This document shows positions 32,502 through 43,405 of a stretch of 64,000 bases of DNA, piece after piece; within the stretch, counting starts at the first letter, position 1; every line of letters begins with the position of its first letter. A model generated the notes under the pieces. That model saw only the letters and a list, made by a program, of their open reading frames with translations, was not told the DNA's origin and ran no database searches. Both the position numbers and the translations under genes were made by a program. This stretch comes from Tenrec ecaudatus (lineage: Eukaryota > Chordata > Mammalia > Afrosoricida > Tenrecidae): contig NC_134542.1 in assembly GCF_050624435.1 (NCBI RefSeq), forward strand, positions 8,614,497 through 8,678,496, read 5' to 3'.

Positions 32502-33454
32502 ATGCGTCCACTCGGACTAGAGTTTCTGACTCGCAGAGCCGGTGTATCGGTTTCAATGGGCGCTCTGCTGTTGACCATGTGATCACAGCACAGCCAGTGC
32601 CATAGCCTGCTCTGCAGTTCTCGGTTCTGGAGTCCATAGATCAGAGGGTTAAAGCACTGGGCCATTGAAAAGATGGCAAACAGCACCATATTTAAAGCAA
32701 AGTAAAAGGCCCCGCACCTCTTCCCCAAGCCTATGATCACCAGGGTTGGCACGACATGTAGGGCCATCTGCAGTAGGTGAGTAAGAACTGTTTTCCTGGC
32801 TTTGACATTCGACCTATTAAAATGCCCGGCCCTTTTCCCTTCGTGGTAAATCAGAGAGTAGCTGATAAGGATGACAGACAGGGGAAGGCAAAAGAAAACC
32901 GTACCAATGACTCTGAACGTTGTGCTGTTCAAGGTCACAGGGCAAATGGGCTGGGATTTCAGAATGGCCACTGGAGAATGGCTCGTGCCCTCTATGAGAT
33001 AGAAGCTAACATTCTTGAGGATGATGACGGTCCACATCCCAGCTAGGATCTTGTACTTAACTGAATCCACCAGGACCAGCGATCTCAAAGGCCAGCAAAT
33101 CGCCAGGTAAGTGTTGAGAGTCATCAAGGCCAAGGTGAAGAGAATCCCTTCCCCAACACTTAGCTGGATGCCGAACACCACCCAGCAGATCAGCAGAGGG
33201 CTGTTGGCCTGCAGCGCCCGCATCCCCTGGAACACAATGCCCAGGCCGCAGTAGGAGGAGATGCACAGGAGATGGTGGCAGAGGAGAATGTACCGGATCT
33301 CACTCTGCAGTTTCCGATCCTGCACCACGATGGCCATGATGATGGCCGTGGTGGACGTGGCGAAGGAAAAAGCCACCATGAACACAGAGGCCTTCACCGT
33401 GGCTTCCAGCCTCAGCCAGTCGGAGATGTTGCAGGGCTCTGACGAGGCATTCAT
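32495..33454 (-). CDS. Seven-transmembrane receptor, OR131-2/GPR148-like (possible Csprs relative)
   Basis: This intact 319-residue class-A-like GPCR is the only clean gene in the window. Predicted helices lie at about residues 22-45, 54-77, 86-118, 133-154, 179-203, 220-242 and 249-274. Cys90 at the top of TM3 and Cys171 in the second outer loop can form the usual disulphide. Asn2, Asn9 and Asn176 are possible glycosylation sites. TM7 has NPLIY (269-273), and Cys289-Cys290 could be palmitoylated. TM1 lacks the usual GN motif, TM2 lacks the conserved Asp, and DRY is replaced by NTYLAICWPLR (114-124), close to HTYLAVIHPLR of GPR148. The start is supported by an in-frame TAA 12 bases upstream and A at -3. 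Ligand and coupling are unknown. It may belong with the mouse Csprs gene near Sp100, but I could not check this. Confidence 0.9.
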   Translation of the reverse strand: MNASSEPCNISDWLRLEATVKASVFMVAFSFATSTTAIIMAIVVQDRKLQSEIRYILLCHHLLCISSYCGLGIVFQGMRALQANSPLLICWVVFGIQLSVGEGILFTLALMTLNTYLAICWPLRSLVLVDSVKYKILAGMWTVIILKNVSFYLIEGTSHSPVAILKSQPICPVTLNSTTFRVIGTVFFCLPLSVILISYSLIYHEGKRAGHFNRSNVKARKTVLTHLLQMALHVVPTLVIIGLGKRCGAFYFALNMVLFAIFSMAQCFNPLIYGLQNRELQSRLWHWLCCDHMVNSRAPIETDTPALRVRNSSPSGRIR

Positions 33455-33490
33455 CCTCTTCAGTTATCCCGGCTCCTGGGGGAGGAAAGA
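33455..33490 (-). promoter_or_regulatory. Splice acceptor and short 5' leader of the receptor exon
   Basis: On the - strand CCTTATTCTTTCCTCCCCCAG ends at 33476, a good acceptor. The exon would begin at 33475, leaving 21 bases of leader with an in-frame TAA before the ATG. This predicts an upstream non-coding exon. I could not place that exon or a promoter. Confidence 0.6.
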
Positions 33491-34139
33491 ATAAGGGAGA
33501 GTGAGGCCGTGCTCTAGCTGCTGATGTGTTTTGCCAGCTCTCTTGGTGAGGGATTTCAAAATCGAGCCCCTGGAACAGTCTCTGGGTTTCCATATAATGG
33601 TTGACACTGGTCAGTGTAATTGATGTGGATAAAAGGCCTGGAGATATTGCCAGAGGTCTTCTCTTTGACTGGGGGCGGGGGTTGTGAAGAGAGATCCCCC
33701 CACCCCTCAAATCATCTACTAGGAAGATCTGAAAGATGGTATTCTGGGTCCTCAGCAAAGAGCTCAAAACCAGGTCAATTTTCTGCTTCTGTGTCCTTTC
33801 CCATCTCTGGCTGTGGCCGCCTCTTGCAATCTAGAGTGTGAAACACCACATCCGGAGAGGCAACGATTGACCACTGGGCACTGTTGGCACTGAGTACGCT
33901 CTAAGGTCTGGAAAGGAAGTTGGCGCAAGAGCCAAGAGGAAGGCCAAGAATTAGGAAGCATTGAGGTCCTTGACGCAGAGAGCTGAACCCTTGGTGTCAG
34001 AGAGTTTTAGAAGGTGATCGACAGTCATGCTGGTGATCAGGACAGACACTTACAAGGACCTGCTCTGGGTCCCAACTGTTCCTAAAGTAGATTCCTCCCT
34101 CCCCTGGGGCATGCTTGCTGCTCCACTAGATGGTCTGAT
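33491..34139. other. Upstream region of the receptor gene
   Basis: Unique sequence. No CpG island or TATA-like signal was evident. A non-coding first exon of the receptor may lie here or further right. Confidence 0.35.
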
Positions 34140-34275
34140 TATACGCTTTTCACAAATGGGGCAACTGAGGCTGAGAGAGGGTAGGAAACTCGCCCAAGGC
34201 CGTACGGCCATTGCAGAATATAGGACCAGGGCTTCAGTCAACCAGGAGGACAGCCAGTCCAGAAGCCACACTGTC
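34140..34275 (-). mobile_element. MIR SINE, old
   Basis: CACAAATGGGGCAACTGAGG, then GGAAACTCGCCCAAGGCCGT: the standard reversed MIR core. Confidence 0.8.
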
Positions 34276-34349
34276 AACCACTGCAGCCTCCCGTGAGTGT
34301 ATTCTCAGACCACTTCTTTGGCTCCGGTCATTTATCCACCCAGCTAGAC

Positions 34350-34536
34350 CAGCAGTTCTCAACCTGTGGGTCGACCCCTTTGGGGGGTCAAACAACCATT
34401 TCACAGGTGTCGCCCAATTCATCACAGGAGCAAAATGACAGTGATGAAGTAGCAACAATAATAATTTGATGGTTGGGGGGTCACCCCCACATGAGGCACT
34501 GGATTTAAGGGTTGTGGTGTAAGGAAGGTTGTATGT
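34350..34536 (+). mobile_element. SPIN/URR1-like hAT element, decayed right end
   Basis: CAGCAGTTCTCAACCTGTGG, then GTGATGAAGTAGCAACAATA, then TTTGATGGTTGGGGGG. The left terminal inverted repeat is clear and the right one is damaged. A weak 8-bp target duplication (AGCTAGAC and TATTAGAC) is possible. Confidence 0.85.
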
Positions 34537-35096
34537 GTATTAGACCTACACTCTCCTGTATAGGCAGTTGGTGTTCATATGGTTTCTTTGCTTGCGATGC
34601 TGGGAGGTTGCATTTCCAGGGGTGGCTGGAAGCCCAGTGACCACCGAAATGGGTAAGGTGCACACGCACACACAGTAGCTGCATACAACTTCCCAAATGG
34701 CTCCGTGCTGACTGACATGGTGTGCAGCTGTGGCAGCTTAAGGGACCCCACAGGACAGCATGCTGCATGGTGGAGATACCAGCTGTGGTGGAGATACCAG
34801 CCATGGCCTCCCCACCGCACCCCAGCCTAGGCCATCAGCAGTTCCACCATGGACTTTGCTGCCTCACTTTGACCTCATGTCTTACCACCTCACCACCACC
34901 ACCACCCCCCCATCCGAGTTGACTAGACCCCAGGATAGCAACTGTGCCGTGAAAACCCCTAGACTGGGTTGTGTCCCCCAGAGTCTCTCTCAAAATCTGA
35001 CCCAGCTATCAACAGATGACAAAAAAAAAATTATAGTGTATGCGCACAATGAAATACCAATCAGCCATAAAGATAAATGAATCTGAGGTGAATGGT
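34537..35096. other. Unique sequence
   Basis: A short duplicated GGTGGAGATACCAGC motif lies at 34770-34800, and a CCA-rich run at 34890-34912. Near 35010-35090 there is an A-run and ATGAAATACCAATCAGCCAT, like the L1 or processed remnant ends seen elsewhere. Confidence 0.35.
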
Positions 35097-35282
35097 GAAA
35101 ACATTCCCAAAATAAACCGAACTCACTGCCATGGAGAACTGCCCCTGGGAGTTCCCAAGGCGGGAACGCGTTATAGGTGCAGAAAGCCTCAACTTTCTCC
35201 TATGAGAAGCTGGTGATTTGCACTACTGACCTTATGGTTAAGGGTCCAGCATGAAGCCACTATACCAGCAGGGGTCCTTTGG
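35097..35282 (-). mobile_element. AfroSINE, internally shortened
   Basis: CCGAACTCACTGCCATGGAG, then AGCCTCAACTTTCTCCTATG, then ACTATACCAGCAGGGGTCC. Confidence 0.87.
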
Positions 35283-35404
35283 CGCCCGAAGACATCAGGC
35301 TGAACGAAATAAATCGCAAAACAACAAATATGGTACTGTTATCTGGTCTCATTTATGCAAAAGAGGCACACACATTGAGATCAAAGCTCACGGTTGATAA
35401 CTGG

Positions 35405-35530
35405 GGGAGAAGGGGTGCACAGCAGTTAAAGTGCTCGGCTGCTAAACTGAAACGTGGGAGGCTTGAATCCACCACCAACTTCACACGAGGCAGACGTGGC
35501 AATCCGCTGCCATGAAGAGACACGGCCTTG
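35405..35530 (+). mobile_element. AfroSINE head, diverged
   Basis: GGTGCACAGCAGTTAAAGTG, then GTGGGAGGCTTGAATCCACC. The tail is lost or replaced. Confidence 0.6.
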
Positions 35531-36501
35531 CAACAGAGGCAAACATCGCCATGTGCAATGAAGACAGTGCATGGATAGACACGCGGGGGGGGGTGGGGGG
35601 CGGCGGGGGACTCCACTCACAAGTACATGCAGTTGATGGAGGGTACATGGGTATTTACCTCAGCATACGTGGGGCAAAGTCACAAAAACGTCTTAGACAT
35701 AAGCAAATGCCTTAAGGGACCGGGTTGCTGGGCCTGGAGGCTCAAGACCATGGTCTCAAGCAACAGCCGGGTCAGTTGACATAGCAGTCCACAAAGGCAA
35801 TGTTCTACACGCACCCTCCACTGGTGAGTAGGACTGGGATCTTAAAAGCTCGTGAGCAGCCATCAAAGAGGAAAGAAGAGTGATGAGACTGATTCTAAGA
35901 CACATGCAAACACGCAGTCCAATGGACCACATGACCGGTCTCTGCGAGCACAAGAACATCCCTGGTGCTCAGCTACCACGACCAACTCCTCTGAAAGGAT
36001 CACACTGAAAGAAGGTCCGGGGAGAGTGGAAGAAAATGTGAACTAAAACGCAAAATCAGGAAAAGGACCAGGCTTACTGGGCAGATAGAGACTGGCGGAG
36101 CCCCTGAGATGATAGCCCACCGTCACCCTCAGGGATGGCATTAACCCCCCTCCTGGCTCGACTTTCAAACAACAGACAGGTCCATAGTGGGAATAATGAC
36201 ATTCAAGCTAGACGCTAGACTCATTAACCATTTGAGATCAAAAGGCCAGCATTTACCCAAGGACAGTATATTTACACACACACATTTATCCATCCTTGGA
36301 AACCTCGTGGGTCAGTTCTACCGTCCTACAGGGTCACTGAGACTTAACAGCAGTAGGTGTGGGTCTTGCCCAGGGTGGGAGGAGTGAGGAAAGCAGGAAT
36401 CTGACCTTCAGAGTCACTGAGTTTCCGTGAATGGTGGTGGAATCATTTGGCAATGGATAGTGGTGATCGCTGGACAACCGGATGACCATAATCGACTTCA
36501 A
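35531..36501. other. Unique or old L1-derived sequence
   Basis: A G-rich run lies at 35584-35608. Blocks such as GGACCGGGTTGCTGGGCCTG, then a CTCAAGACCATGGTCTC block, look like an old repeat I cannot name. Confidence 0.3.
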
Positions 36502-36712
36502 GACTTCCTGGTAGTGCAAAGGCTAGGTGCTTGGTTGCTAACCTCCAGGTTGCTGGTTTGAAGCCACCCAGCCACTCTGGGGGGAGGCAGGCCTGGCAAT
36601 CTGCTCCCGTAAAGACCACAACCGAGAAAGCCCTAGGTTATAGGTTTACTCTCTGACACAAGGTCACGATGCAGTGAGATCCAATTGATGGCATCCAATG
36701 ACCAGGTGTAAG
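36502..36712 (+). mobile_element. AfroSINE
   Basis: ACTTCCTGGTAGTGCAAAGG, then GTTGCTGGTTTGAAGCCACC, then a diverged tail with GATCCAATTGATGGCATCC. Confidence 0.85.
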
Positions 36713-36764
36713 CCCAATGTTCAGTGGAAAATGGTTCATGACACATGCCTTTATTTAGTTATAT

Positions 36765-37545
36765 GTTTAATAAGTTATTTTATTAGGGGCTCTTATAATA
36801 ATCCATACATCAATTGTGCCAAGCACATTTGTACATAGGTTGCCATCATCATTTTCAAAACATTTCCCTTCTACTTGAGCCCTTGGTATCAGCTCCTCTT
36901 TTTTCCCTCCCTCCCCCACTCTCACACCTTCATGAATCCTGGATAAATTATTATTATTTTCATATCTTACACTGTCCGCGGTCTCCCTTCACCTGCGTTT
37001 CTGTTGTTCATCACTCTCAGGTGTATGTGAGGGGATGGGGAGTGTTATATGTCAATCATTGTGATCAGATCCCCCCTTTCTCTCTCTTCTCCCCCCACCC
37101 TCATAGTATCGCTATTCCCATTATTGTTCCTGAGGGGTTTGGCTGTCCTGAATTCCATATCTCAAGAGCTTTTATCAATACCAGTGTACATGCTCAGGTC
37201 TAGCTGGATTTGTAAGGTAGAACTGGGATTAAGATGTGGGGGAGGGGAAGCATTCAAGAACGCGAGGAATGTTGTGTGGTTTCATTAGTGCTCTGCTGCA
37301 CCCTGACTGGCTTGTCCCTTCCGGTGACCCTTCTGTGATGGAATGTCCCATTGTCTACAAATGGCCTTTGGGTCTCCACTCAGACCCTCCTCGTTCACAT
37401 TCATATGACTGTTTGTCTTGGGTCTTCTGATGCCTGATACCTGATCCCATCACACCTCATGCTCACCCAGGCTGGTGTGCTTCTTCTATGTGGGCTTTGT
37501 TGCTTTCCTGCTAGATGGCCCCTTGTTTAACTTCTTATAGTAAAA
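36765..37545 (-). mobile_element. AATAAAATGA lineage repeat, longest copy
   Basis: Begins AAGTTATTTTATTAGGGGCT (reverse of the 3' end), then CAATTGTGCCAAGCACATTT, CAGTGTACATGCTCAGGTCT and CACCCTGACTGGCTTGTCCC, and reaches TAGATGGCCCCTTGTTTAAC. At about 780 bases it extends furthest 5' of all copies and so best defines the family. Confidence 0.85.
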
Positions 37546-38139
37546 GGATTAAAATGAAAACGAGTATAAAAAATAATCTGATCCAAGATCCACAGAAAAT
37601 GTAGTGTGAGTATTGCGTCAGGTAACTGACCTGTCAGTTCACACTGAGAAGAGGGTGAGTGGAAGAAAGGGGGAGAGAGAGATGTAGGAGCGAGAAGCAG
37701 AGGGAAGCTGGGATGGAAGAGACCACGAGGTCCCTGCCAACCCTTAGAAGTTCTTCCCAGACAAAGCGACCAGCCTGTCTTGGCTCTGGGCCACCTGTTC
37801 CACTGGGTGCTTAAAATATCACAAGCCCCTCTATCTGGTGAGCTAGCTTGAAAGGGTTTTGATTCCTCCGTGATGTCCCGTAGACTCCACTGCATATAAA
37901 ACGAGTCCTGAAAATCCACCGTAAATTATGCTGATTTTCTAACGGGCACAGAGCCACGACAGTGGAGCTAACAGCAGCTCTGCAGCTTTGTGAGACTCTC
38001 CAACGCCCTCAGTGCTGTGGAGTCCCTCGCTGGGGTCCTAAGGTATCTTCATATGATCCTGGGTATTGCTGCCCTTAGTGGGGACTCTTCCTCTTGATGG
38101 ATTTTTCTGGCCATTGTCCTGCCTTTGAAATCCAGACCA
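37546..38139. other. Unique sequence
   Basis: A 130-codon - frame (37527-37919) overlaps the repeat edge and has no recognisable domain. I see nothing else. Confidence 0.3.
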
Positions 38140-38345
38140 CACTGGGCCCTCAGCCATCGAGCCAATCTTCAGAGCAAGGCTGCAAGGGTAGAGTCGAACT
38201 GCCCGGGGGGGATTTCCAAGGACATGAATCTACAGTACAGACAGCTTCGTCTTTCTCCCGAGGAAGGGCTGATCAGTTTGATCCACGAAACTTTCCGTTC
38301 GCAATCCGGTGCTTCACCCACCGCACTACCAGGACTTCTTTGGTG
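38140..38345 (-). mobile_element. AfroSINE, diverged
   Basis: CCTCAGCCATCGAGCCAATC, then CTTCGTCTTTCTCCCGAGG, then a block ending CGCACTACCAGGACTTC. Confidence 0.87.
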
Positions 38346-38554
38346 AACTCCATGCACTTGTTTCGATTATGTTTTGTTTTTCTACTATCTGCTTCCTAAG
38401 GAGGAATAGAAATTGTCTTGTGGACAATATCAATCTCAGGCTTTGTTTTAGCTACAGACTTTATACTTCAGTATTAAACAGAAGGAAGCATGCCACTTAT
38501 GTGAAACACCTCTCCTTCCCATAGTCCCCTTCCCTGAGCAACACATGTGACAAC

Positions 38555-39045
38555 AGCGGGCCTGCTCCATGCCACGAGGTTTTTTTTAATCGCCTCGGAT
38601 GCAGGTGGAAGCTGGACAGTGAACAAGGAAGACAGCAGGATGCCTGCATTCAAACAGGGATGTGGTCGAAGGATGCGGATTGGCAGAAAACCAAAATCGT
38701 CCAGATACAAACACATCCAGAATACTCCTTGGGATGACGAAGATAGTAAGATTGAGGCCCTCTTTGTTTGGGTAGCTTGTTTTTGCTTTTCAAGCTTCAT
38801 CACGTGGGACATGCCGTCAGGGAAGACCGATTGCAAAGAAAATGACATCCTGGCTGGTAAAGTCGAGAGCCCGGGAGAGCAAGAGAACTCCTCAATGTGA
38901 TGGGTTGGTATGAGCCTCAGCAATGGGCTCAAATAGAGCTATGATCTCAAGGATGGCACAAGACTGGGGGCTGTTTCGTTCCATTGTGCCTAAGGTCGCC
39001 CTGAGTTGGCACCAACTTGATGGACGCTGATAATAACGACAGCCT
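38555..39045 (+). mobile_element. RTE LINE 3' end
   Basis: GGAAGCTGGACAGTGAACAA, then ACATGCCGTCAGGGAAGACC, then GTCGCCCTGAGTTGGCACCA. The GAGTTGGCACCAACTTGATGG end is the RTE/SINE shared module. Confidence 0.85.
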
Positions 39046-39054
39046 TATTGTTAT

Positions 39055-39325
39055 CACAAGAGACGGGCTCCTGGAGCAGAACCTCATGCCCGGCAAAGTC
39101 GAGGGTCAGTGGAAAAGAGAAAGGCCCTCAATGAGATGGACTGGCACAATGGTTGCATCAATGAATTCAAGCATAGCAACAAGGCTAGGCTGGATTGACC
39201 CCAGGCTCAACAATGGGCTCAGAGATACCTGAGGTCCTGAGGAGGCCCAGGACCAGCTAAGGCGTTGTTCTGTGGTGCAGAGCATTTCCATGAGTCAGAA
39301 CTGCGTCAATGTCACCTAAATAATA
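39055..39325 (+). mobile_element. Second RTE 3' end in tandem
   Basis: GGGCTCCTGGAGCAGAACCT, then AGGCCCTCAATGAGATGGAC, then GAGTCAGAACTGCGTCAATG. It repeats the terminal part of its left neighbour in the same orientation. Confidence 0.75.
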
Positions 39326-39929
39326 TCCTGAGAAATGAGCGCGCCTTACCAGCCCATTACTTTCTTATTCCCCGGGCCTTGGTCTTGCACCCCTGATCTG
39401 CAGAGAACCCCCAGCTCTCTAGAACAGAACTTACTTTGTCCTGCCACGGCCCTTCCCCAGACCCGAATGAAATCCAGCCTCTAAGACCTAGATCCCACTA
39501 CTAGGACTCGCAATCCTACACACGCCTAGGCTTCCTGTGGCCAGGTGTCCCCATGCTATGTTGCAGGCCCAGTTTTGAGGCTCTTGCTCCCCATGCCCCA
39601 TTGTGCTGGTCTGCCCCAAGCTGGCCATGCCTGTAACCTCCCTGCTGGACCCCTGATCCCCAGGACTTCTCTGCTCCTGAGCTGAAGGCACCACCCACCC
39701 ACGCCCACGTGATTCCATTGCGCTGGATGCTACCCCCACGGTGAGCTGTACTGAGACCGGAGACCTAGATAGAACATAGAGCGCCTATCGCCGTGCTTCC
39801 TCTGGAATCAAAATGGTAGATTCCGTGTTCATACGAGGTCACTATGAGCCAGAACCCACTCAGTGGCAGTGAGATCATAGGACTGGCTTAAAACATTTGT
39901 ACATATGAAATCTCCAACCCAAACCAAAA
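39326..39929. other. Unique sequence with a SINE tail piece
   Basis: GGTCACTATGAGCCAGAACC, then CTCAGTGGCAGTGAG, at 39838-39873 is the tail of a + AfroSINE whose head is gone. Confidence 0.5.
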
Positions 39930-40124
39930 GCAACCACCGGCCACCAACTCAATTCCAACTCAGAGTGACCCTAGAGGGCAGAGTAGAACCTCTCCCTGGA
40001 TTTACTGAGGCTGCAAGTCATTATGGGAGGAGGTTGCCTCATCTGTCTCCTGGTGGGCTCAAACCACTGACTTTGTAGTTAACAGCCCAATGTGTAACCC
40101 ACTATGCCACCAGGACTCCTTTGA
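39930..40124 (-). mobile_element. AfroSINE
   Basis: ACCAACTCAATTCCAACTCA, then GTTGCCTCATCTGTCTCC, then ACTATGCCACCAGGACTCC. Confidence 0.9.
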
Positions 40125-40505
40125 AATCTCTAAACAGGAAACAAATCTACAAAATCCTTGAGTGCACATTATATTGCCTGTTTATCTAGGGTTGTATAGC
40201 TCGAGAGAATGGCCAGTGTCTGATTCACAGTTCTTCTCAGAGCTCGACTTGCTAGGTCTACTTTCAGACAGCAGGCCCATGGGAGAAGCCCCATCCATAC
40301 ATGGGTCTCCAGTCAATAACAATCCCTAGAGCATATCTCTGAAAGCCTAACATGGGAACATCACTCTTCTCTCAGTCCCAAATGCCACTTCCAGCTCAGA
40401 AATAAGCCCATTGGAGCCAAGAGGCTTGGCAAAGAATAGCACTCTGTCCATCGCTGCCCTGACAAAGGAGACTCTCCATGGGCCAAACAGTTAAAGCACC
40501 CAGCT

Positions 40506-40700
40506 CAGCGGTTCTCAACCTGTGGATCGCGACCCCTTTGGGGGGGTCAAATGACCCTTTCACATGGGTTGCCTGATTCATAAAAGTAGTAAAATGACAG
40601 TGATGAAGTAGCAACAAAAATAATTTTATGGCTGGGGGTGTCACCACCACATGAGTAACTGTATGAAAGGGTCGCGGCGTGAGGAAGGTGAGGACCACTG
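40506..40700 (+). mobile_element. SPIN/URR1-like hAT element with 8-bp target duplication
   Basis: CAGCGGTTCTCAACCTGTGG at the left, AGGTGAGGACCACTG at the right. Flanks ACCCAGCT (40498-40505) and GCCCAGCT (40701-40708) are an 8-bp hAT target duplication with one change. It is non-autonomous, 195 bases, with no transposase. Confidence 0.93.
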
Positions 40701-40711
40701 GCCCAGCTACT

Positions 40712-40870
40712 AGTTGACAGGTTAGAGGTTAGACTCTACCTCGAGGAGCCTCAGAAGAAAGATCTGGCAATCTTCTGAGCAATTAGCCACTGCGATCCCT
40801 GTGGAACACAGTTCTCCCATGATACGGAACCCATGTGATGACAACTGATTTGGTTTTGTTTTTCCTGACA
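40712..40870 (+). mobile_element. AfroSINE, diverged
   Basis: Lies directly after the hAT element. GTTGACAGGTTAGAGGTTAG, then GAGGAGCCTCAGAAGAAAGA, then the tail GATGACAACTGATTTGGTTT. Confidence 0.75.
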
Positions 40871-40984
40871 ACTTCAGAGCCAGCCACACAGCCACTCCCT
40901 GCAGGAGTCCAAGACTGGACAGCCCAATTCCAAAATCCCCCTCAGCTAAGCGCTCAACCAGGTGACCCCCACTCATGATCCAAA

Positions 40985-41218
40985 ACTCAAGCCAAACTCA
41001 CTGTCACTGAGTCGATTCTGACTCACAGCAACCCTGCAGGACAGGGTAGAACAGCCCCTGTGAGTGTCTGAGGCTGTAATGCTTTAACGGGAGTAGAGAG
41101 CCTTGTCTTTGTCCATAGAAAGCTTCGTCTTCCTCCCTCACAGGGGCTGGTGGACTCAGACTGCTGACCGTGTGGCTAACAGCCCATCGGGTCACTCACT
41201 ACACCACGAGGCTCTACT
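40985..41218 (-). mobile_element. AfroSINE with internal duplication
   Basis: CACTGTCACTGAGTCGATTC to CACTACACCACGAGGC. The CTTTGTCCATAGAAAGC / TCTTCCTCCCTCACAGG region is longer than in other copies. Confidence 0.87.
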
Positions 41219-42140
41219 CTTCATGGGCATGGAAAGACACCTGATCTTTCTCCTATCACATTCATTACGGTGGGCATTTAAAGGTCAACCCTAGGTCACC
41301 TCAAGAGCTTGGTGCAGCAGTCCATAGGGGCAGTGGGAAGCAGAGCAAGGACCCTCCCCCTGGTGCACAGAGGTGGATGTAGCCCAAGTCAATGAGGAGG
41401 GCTGCTTTCCCACGCAGGCCTTTTCTTTCCAAGACCAGATTTGGTTGTTGTCTGGTTCCTTCCAGCAGCAGAGTGAGGTGTGTGCCTTCATTCTTTAAAA
41501 GGAAAAAAAAAAAAGTAAGGACTGAGCAGGGAAAAGCAGCAATTGGTTAGTTCCCACTGACTTCCATGAATGGAGATGAGCGTCTAGTGGGTCGCTAGGA
41601 CTAGATGGCTCCCAGCAGAAAGAATAGAGAGGAAGAAAGACGGGTCCTCTGTAAGGTGGGCCTTGGTTCTTGGGCAAGCACCATGGGCCGGGCCAGAGGC
41701 TGACTCACCATGGCTGGGAAGAACGGGTCCACTGAGCATGAAACTCAGAAAGGGTGCCAGGAACCCAGAGGCTGCAGGAAGAGGCCAGGGAGAAGAGGAT
41801 GCTTCCGGAGGGCCCGAATGATGCCACATTGGCCTCCCCAGGAATCACACGCCTTCTCTTCAGACCCCGCTGCCCCTCCCTCCACACTCGGCCTCGCGGT
41901 GCCAGGGCAGAAGGCCTGTGGTTTCTGGGCCGTTGTCCACAGGGGAAGCAGGCACCAGAATGAGCTCTTGTCATACTGGCTGGTGTTGTCAGCCCGGAGA
42001 CTTCGTGGGTTGCAAAAACTGGAAAAAATCACTAAGTCTCCGTGTGACTTCGGAAGACAACAACAAACGACACTTCTTGCTCTTAAACAGTTTCCTAGGC
42101 AGCTAACTCTTTTTTTTTTTAAGCTAACTCTTTAAGTCTT
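41219..42140. other. Unique sequence
   Basis: Overlapping frames on both strands at 41584-42135 lack any recognised domain. A/T runs lie at 41505 and 42110. Confidence 0.35.
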
Positions 42141-42159
42141 AACCTACCTTTTAAAAAAA

Positions 42160-43405
42160 TACATAAGGGGGTACCCCCCCCAAAAAAAAAAACAGAATTG
42201 TGCGGGACAGAAGAGAGCTTTCACAGTACACATTTTTGCTGCTAGACAAGCATTGGGCAACTCATTCTGAGTCAGCGCACCCAGTGGCATCACCAGGGAG
42301 TGTTCTCTTTGGTCACAGTGGATTTTTTTGTGAAAGCAGTTTTGCTCAAGCCTCGTTTTTGATGATGCCTGATTTAAGGGAACAGAGTGTAGCTGTGAAA
42401 TTTTGGGAAAAAATGCTGCAGAAACTGTTTTCATGACGAACACAGCTCACGAGGACAGGGATATGGGAAAACTTAAGTGTACGCGTGGCTTTCTCCTCTC
42501 AAAACAGGTGAAATGTTGAGTGATGACAAACCTAGTTCTGGACGTCCATCAACTTCCCAAACGGATAAAAATGTCGCATTTGGAGTTTGCTCCACTGTTG
42601 AAGGCCATTAAGACTCAGCCTTGAAACGGCTGAGAAGTCTCATGACCTAAGTGTTTGCTGATTTCTTCTGTGACTTTACGCTTTGAACAGACTGTCAAGG
42701 ACAAGAAAGCAAGCAAGGTCTGGGAAAAACAGGTGGTTTAATTTTCTCAAGGCTGTCTGGCTTGGCAGAAGATAGAGTTGCTATGTGTATCAAATGTGCC
42801 TGCTGAACAATGAGATTATTAACCCCGGGTGGTTTCTGCATGGATATAAGGAGTGTGTGGAATAAACTCCCGTGCTTCAGTCCATCAGACTGCTGCCCTC
42901 CCAAGACTTTCTGTCTCTCTTTATTTCCTCAATCCTCGCTCCCCCTTTCAGGACTGTTCCACTCGTCGGCTGGCTCCGACACTCCACCAGGTCAGACTGT
43001 TAATCAAGCTTTCTATTTAGAGGTTCTGGAAAGAATGTGGCACAGTGTGCAACACCAAAGGCCTGGTTTGTGGCGGATGGAGGACTGGTTTTGCCACCAC
43101 AACAATGCACCTGCTCACACAGCCATCTCAGCACAGCAGTGTTTGGCAAAAACAGCACGCACCTTACTCATCTGACCTCACTCTGCAACTTCCCTTTGTT
43201 TCTTCAGATGAGAATGAAGAGGGGGATGAAAGGACAGTGATGTGATGACATAGAACAGGTGAAGGAAAAATAAGGGAGCCATTCTGTCAGCCGCCCAAAT
43301 AGATGAGTTTGAAAAATGTTTCCAAGAATAGAATAGCAGATTTGACAAATTTAGTAAGTGTAACAGAAAGTACTTTGAAGGTGATAAAATTGTTTCATAA
43401 TATGA
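42160..43405 (+). mobile_element. Mariner DNA transposon, degraded
   Basis: The left terminus CATAAGGGGGTACCCCCCCC mirrors the terminus of the copy at 10.34 kb. Transposase pieces read in order: GEMLSDDKPSSGRPSTSQTD near 42510 (helix-turn-helix linker block), then GQTVNQAFYLEVLERM and NNAPAHTAISAQQCLAK near 43000-43150 (catalytic region), then a C-terminal AAQIDEFEKCFQE-like part. About 300 bases of the middle are lost or replaced near 42640-42960. Many frame breaks make it inactive. Confidence 0.88.
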
